Below, one piece after another: positions 15,117 to 17,089 of a stretch of DNA of 17,089 nucleotides. Below the pieces are notes generated by a model, which was given only the letters and a program-made list of their open reading frames with translations, had not been told where the DNA came from and searched no databases. The first letter of the stretch is position 1. Each line of letters begins with the position of its first letter. Source of the DNA: Spirochaetaceae bacterium (GTDB lineage Bacteria; Spirochaetota; Spirochaetia; SZUA-6; Bin103). The stretch is from contig JAPPKD010000048.1 of NCBI GenBank assembly GCA_028820215.1, forward strand, positions 1 through 17,089. The letters are read 5' to 3'. Both the position numbers and the translations under genes were made by a program.

Positions 15117-16016
15117 CTACTTGATGGCGCCGATGCGTATGCCCTTGACGAATAACCGCTGGATGAACGGATAGACCAGCAGGACGGGCACCATCGCGAT
15201 GACGACCGCCGCGAACCGGACCCCCTGCACGTTCATCCGGTCGCGGTACTCGTACAGCAGGTCCTGCAGTTCCTCGCTCAGGGTCGCCTGCTGCACCAGC
15301 CTGATGAGGTACGCAGAAAAGGTGCGCAGCTCCTCGGTGAGCACGAAGTACATCGCGTCGAACCACGCCCCCCAGTGGTGCACGCCCGCGAACAGGGCGA
15401 TCGCGGCGATGATGGGCGCGGACATCGGCATGTAGATCCGCAGGCAGATGAGCAGCGACCTGGCGCCGTCCATCCGCGCCGACTCCTCGATGGAGTCGTC
15501 GATGTCGTTGAACGCCGACATCAGGATGACCAGGAAGAAGAAGCTCCACGCCTGCGGCAGGATATAGACGGCGAAGGTGTCCAGCAGCCCGAAGCGCTTG
15601 AGGTTCAGGAACTCCGGGATCAGCCCGCCGCCGAAGAACAGCGGGATCGTGAAGATCGCCAGGTAGATCTTTCTGAGCTTCAGCGTGCGCTTGCGCAGCG
15701 CGAACGCGCACGTCGCGTTCACGACGACCATCACGGTGACGCCGGCCGCCACGCGCAGGATCGACACCATGAGCGAGTTGCGCAGCAACGGCTCCCGGAA
15801 CGCGAACTCGAAGTTGACCAGCGACCAGCGCCGCGGAAGGTACAGGGAGACGCCGTAGTCGAGCATGCCGTTGAGCGAGTTGATGAGCACGAACCAGAAC
15901 GGATAGAACACCAGCAGCGCGAACAGCGCGAATCCGGTGTAGACGGCGACGTGGAAGGCCGCGTCGACCGGCGACACCGTGCGCACGCGTGCGGACGGGA
16001 CTCGTAACGACGCCAC
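15117..16016 (-). CDS. ABC sugar transporter permease, LplC/YtcP type (third locus)
   Basis: This is the second permease of another carbohydrate importer. It has 299 residues, with the family marks YPFWFVLINSLNG, IPLFFGGGLIPEFLNLK, an EAA loop EESARMDGARSLLICLRIYMP, and C-terminus VYPFIQRLFVKGIRIGAIK. The start is GTG 16016, supported by GGAGG at 16028-16024 seven bases upstream and by the 15-bp gap after the partner permease. It is clearly more distant from the two left-hand copies than those are from each other: the extracytoplasmic loops and the middle differ widely. This points to a separate substrate rather than a recent duplicate. No binding-protein gene follows it, because a convergent gene ends five bases away, so the receptor must be encoded upstream past the right edge or elsewhere. 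Confidence 0.93.
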   Translation of the reverse strand: MASLRVPSARVRTVSPVDAAFHVAVYTGFALFALLVFYPFWFVLINSLNGMLDYGVSLYLPRRWSLVNFEFAFREPLLRNSLMVSILRVAAGVTVMVVVNATCAFALRKRTLKLRKIYLAIFTIPLFFGGGLIPEFLNLKRFGLLDTFAVYILPQAWSFFFLVILMSAFNDIDDSIEESARMDGARSLLICLRIYMPMSAPIIAAIALFAGVHHWGAWFDAMYFVLTEELRTFSAYLIRLVQQATLSEELQDLLYEYRDRMNVQGVRFAAVVIAMVPVLLVYPFIQRLFVKGIRIGAIK

Positions 16017-16031
16017 GTCAGACCCTCCACA

Positions 16032-16925
16032 TCAGAACAGCCCCTTGCCCGTCAGCCGCCAGCTCAGCCAGTTCGCCGACAGCAGCAGGAGCAGGTTGAC
16101 CACGTTCTTCATCAGCCCCACCGCGGTCGCGAACGAATGGCGGCCCTGGTCCAGGCCGATGCGGACGATGTACACGTCCAGGATCTGCGACATGGACCGG
16201 TTGCTGGGCGTTCCCAGCACGTACGACTGGTCGAACGACGCGCCGAGACCGGCCATGATCTGGCCGCAGGCCAGGATGAACAGGATCATGAAGGTCCCCT
16301 TCAGCGCCGGCCAGGTGATGTTCAGCATCTTGACCAGCCGGCCGCCGCCGTCCACCTCGGCCGCCTCGTAGAGCTCGGCGTCGATCGAGGCGATCACCGC
16401 CAGGTAGATGATCGCGCTCCAGCCGACCTCCTTCCACAGGTGCGACAGGACGAATACCGGCCACACGTAGCCCGGCCGGTTCAGGACGTCGGTGGGCGAC
16501 TCGATCGCACCGAGCGCGAACAGCAGCCGATTGAAGGGCGCGTCAGGAGTCCGCAGGAAGAACGTGATCATGATGCCGCCCAGCACCACCCAGGAGATGA
16601 AGTGCGGCAGGTAGGAGATCGTCTGCGTGACCAGCTTGAACGGCCGGTTGCCGATCTCGTTCAGGAAGATGGCGAACAGGACCGGCGGAAAGGAGAGGAA
16701 TACCAGCTTCAGCAGCGCGATCGCGACCGTGTTGCGGAGCACGGCGGCCACGTTCGGGCTCTGGAAGAAGTCGATGAAGTGCTCGAACCCGCCGTCCCTG
16801 GCCCAAGGGCTTCCGAGCACGCCCTTGAAGACGTTGAAGTGCTTGAAGGCGATCAGGATGCCGTACAGCGGCAGGTAGTTGAAGACGATCACCAGCAGCA
16901 GGCACGGCAGGATCATGAGATGCAC
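16032..16925 (-). CDS. ABC sugar transporter permease, LplB type (third locus), start uncertain
   Basis: This is the first permease of the third importer. Core motifs are clear: FNYLPLYGILIAFKHFNVFKG, TISYLPHFISWVV, an EAA loop YEAAEVDGGGRLVKMLNIT, and a C-terminal hydrophobic segment ending LTGKGLF. The coordinates use GTG 16925, but this is almost certainly too short. The codons just upstream encode WWRQFHAQRDVHLM, the typical basic lead-in to the first membrane segment of LplB-like proteins. The frame stays open to the window edge without any ATG, GTG or TTG. A CTG at 16997 has GAGGGG upstream and is one candidate. An ATG at 17026 is out of frame and stops after five codons. The start may be CTG, lie outside the window, or be hidden by an indel. 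It is followed after 15 bp by the LplC-type gene. Confidence 0.85.
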   Translation of the reverse strand: MHLMILPCLLLVIVFNYLPLYGILIAFKHFNVFKGVLGSPWARDGGFEHFIDFFQSPNVAAVLRNTVAIALLKLVFLSFPPVLFAIFLNEIGNRPFKLVTQTISYLPHFISWVVLGGIMITFFLRTPDAPFNRLLFALGAIESPTDVLNRPGYVWPVFVLSHLWKEVGWSAIIYLAVIASIDAELYEAAEVDGGGRLVKMLNITWPALKGTFMILFILACGQIMAGLGASFDQSYVLGTPSNRSMSQILDVYIVRIGLDQGRHSFATAVGLMKNVVNLLLLLSANWLSWRLTGKGLF

Positions 16926-17012
16926 GTCGCGCTGCGCGTGGAACTGCCGCCACCACGCGGCGCGCCGCCGGGATGATGAGAGCGGGCCGGCGTCCAGCGC
17001 CCGCCCCCTCAG

Positions 17013-17043
17013 TCGATAGGAGACATGGCGATAGGAAATTGTA
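17013..17043 (-). promoter_or_regulatory. Candidate -10 and 8-bp direct repeat before the third permease pair
   Basis: On the minus strand TACAAT at 17043-17038 matches the -10 consensus at five of six positions, within an AT-rich stretch unlike the coding DNA. The region where a -35 should lie (ACTGAT) is a poor match. Just downstream, TCCTATCG occurs twice, 15 bp apart (17036-17029 and 17021-17014), flanking the out-of-frame ATG at 17026. A promoter here would favour a start close to 17000 rather than beyond the edge. Confidence 0.25.
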
Positions 17044-17089
17044 CGCTCAGCGATGGGCCGATCAGTAGTTTTAATTATCGATACTGTGT

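Overview
The window is GC-rich and densely coded, with no rRNA, tRNA, CRISPR array or transposase visible. The organism is probably a high-GC spirochaete. The importer type, the many sugar-uptake genes, and a solute-binding protein with a Sec signal followed by Gly/Ser/Ala/Glu residues but no lipobox cysteine all suggest this. It is inference only. Chloroflexota or another high-GC lineage is not excluded.

Left third (1-7800): two closely related ABC sugar-import loci lie head to head around about 176 bp at 2063-2238. The leftward arm (2062 to 146) has an LplB-type and an LplC-type permease and probably continues past the left edge. The rightward arm (2239-7800) has the same permease pair, an extracellular solute-binding protein (4195), a phytanoyl-CoA dioxygenase-like Fe(II)/2-oxoglutarate oxygenase (TTG start at 5790), and a BNR/Asp-box sialidase-like gene broken by a one-base frameshift near 7046. 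Short gaps, good ribosome binding sites and an ATGA overlap indicate one operon. An 18-bp near-perfect palindrome at 2131-2148, close to the middle of the divergent gap, is a good candidate for a shared operator.

Middle (7860-13643, all minus): a GH3-family glycosidase is followed by two exporter-type ABC half-transporters that overlap by 8 bp and look like a heterodimer. The upstream half-transporter carries a one-base frameshift near 10147 and a degenerate LSPGE signature. By eye these two genes are less GC-saturated than their neighbours. A 15-codon reading frame bridges the GH3 stop and the first exporter start.

Right end (13699 to edge): a plus-strand protein with three SRDGxRW repeats, probably a beta-propeller glycosidase-like enzyme, converges on a third, more divergent LplB/LplC permease pair on the minus strand. 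The first permease of that pair has no ordinary start codon in its open frame before the window edge.

Together the window is a carbohydrate-uptake and processing region. External oligosaccharides would be captured by the binding protein and moved in by LplB/LplC permeases, powered by an ATPase that is not encoded here. They would then be modified or cleaved in the cytoplasm by the oxygenase, the sialidase-like protein, GH3 and the propeller protein, none of which has a visible signal peptide. The substrate cannot be named from the sequence. Single-base frame breaks at two places, and possibly a third at the right edge, suggest either gene decay or indel errors in the assembly.
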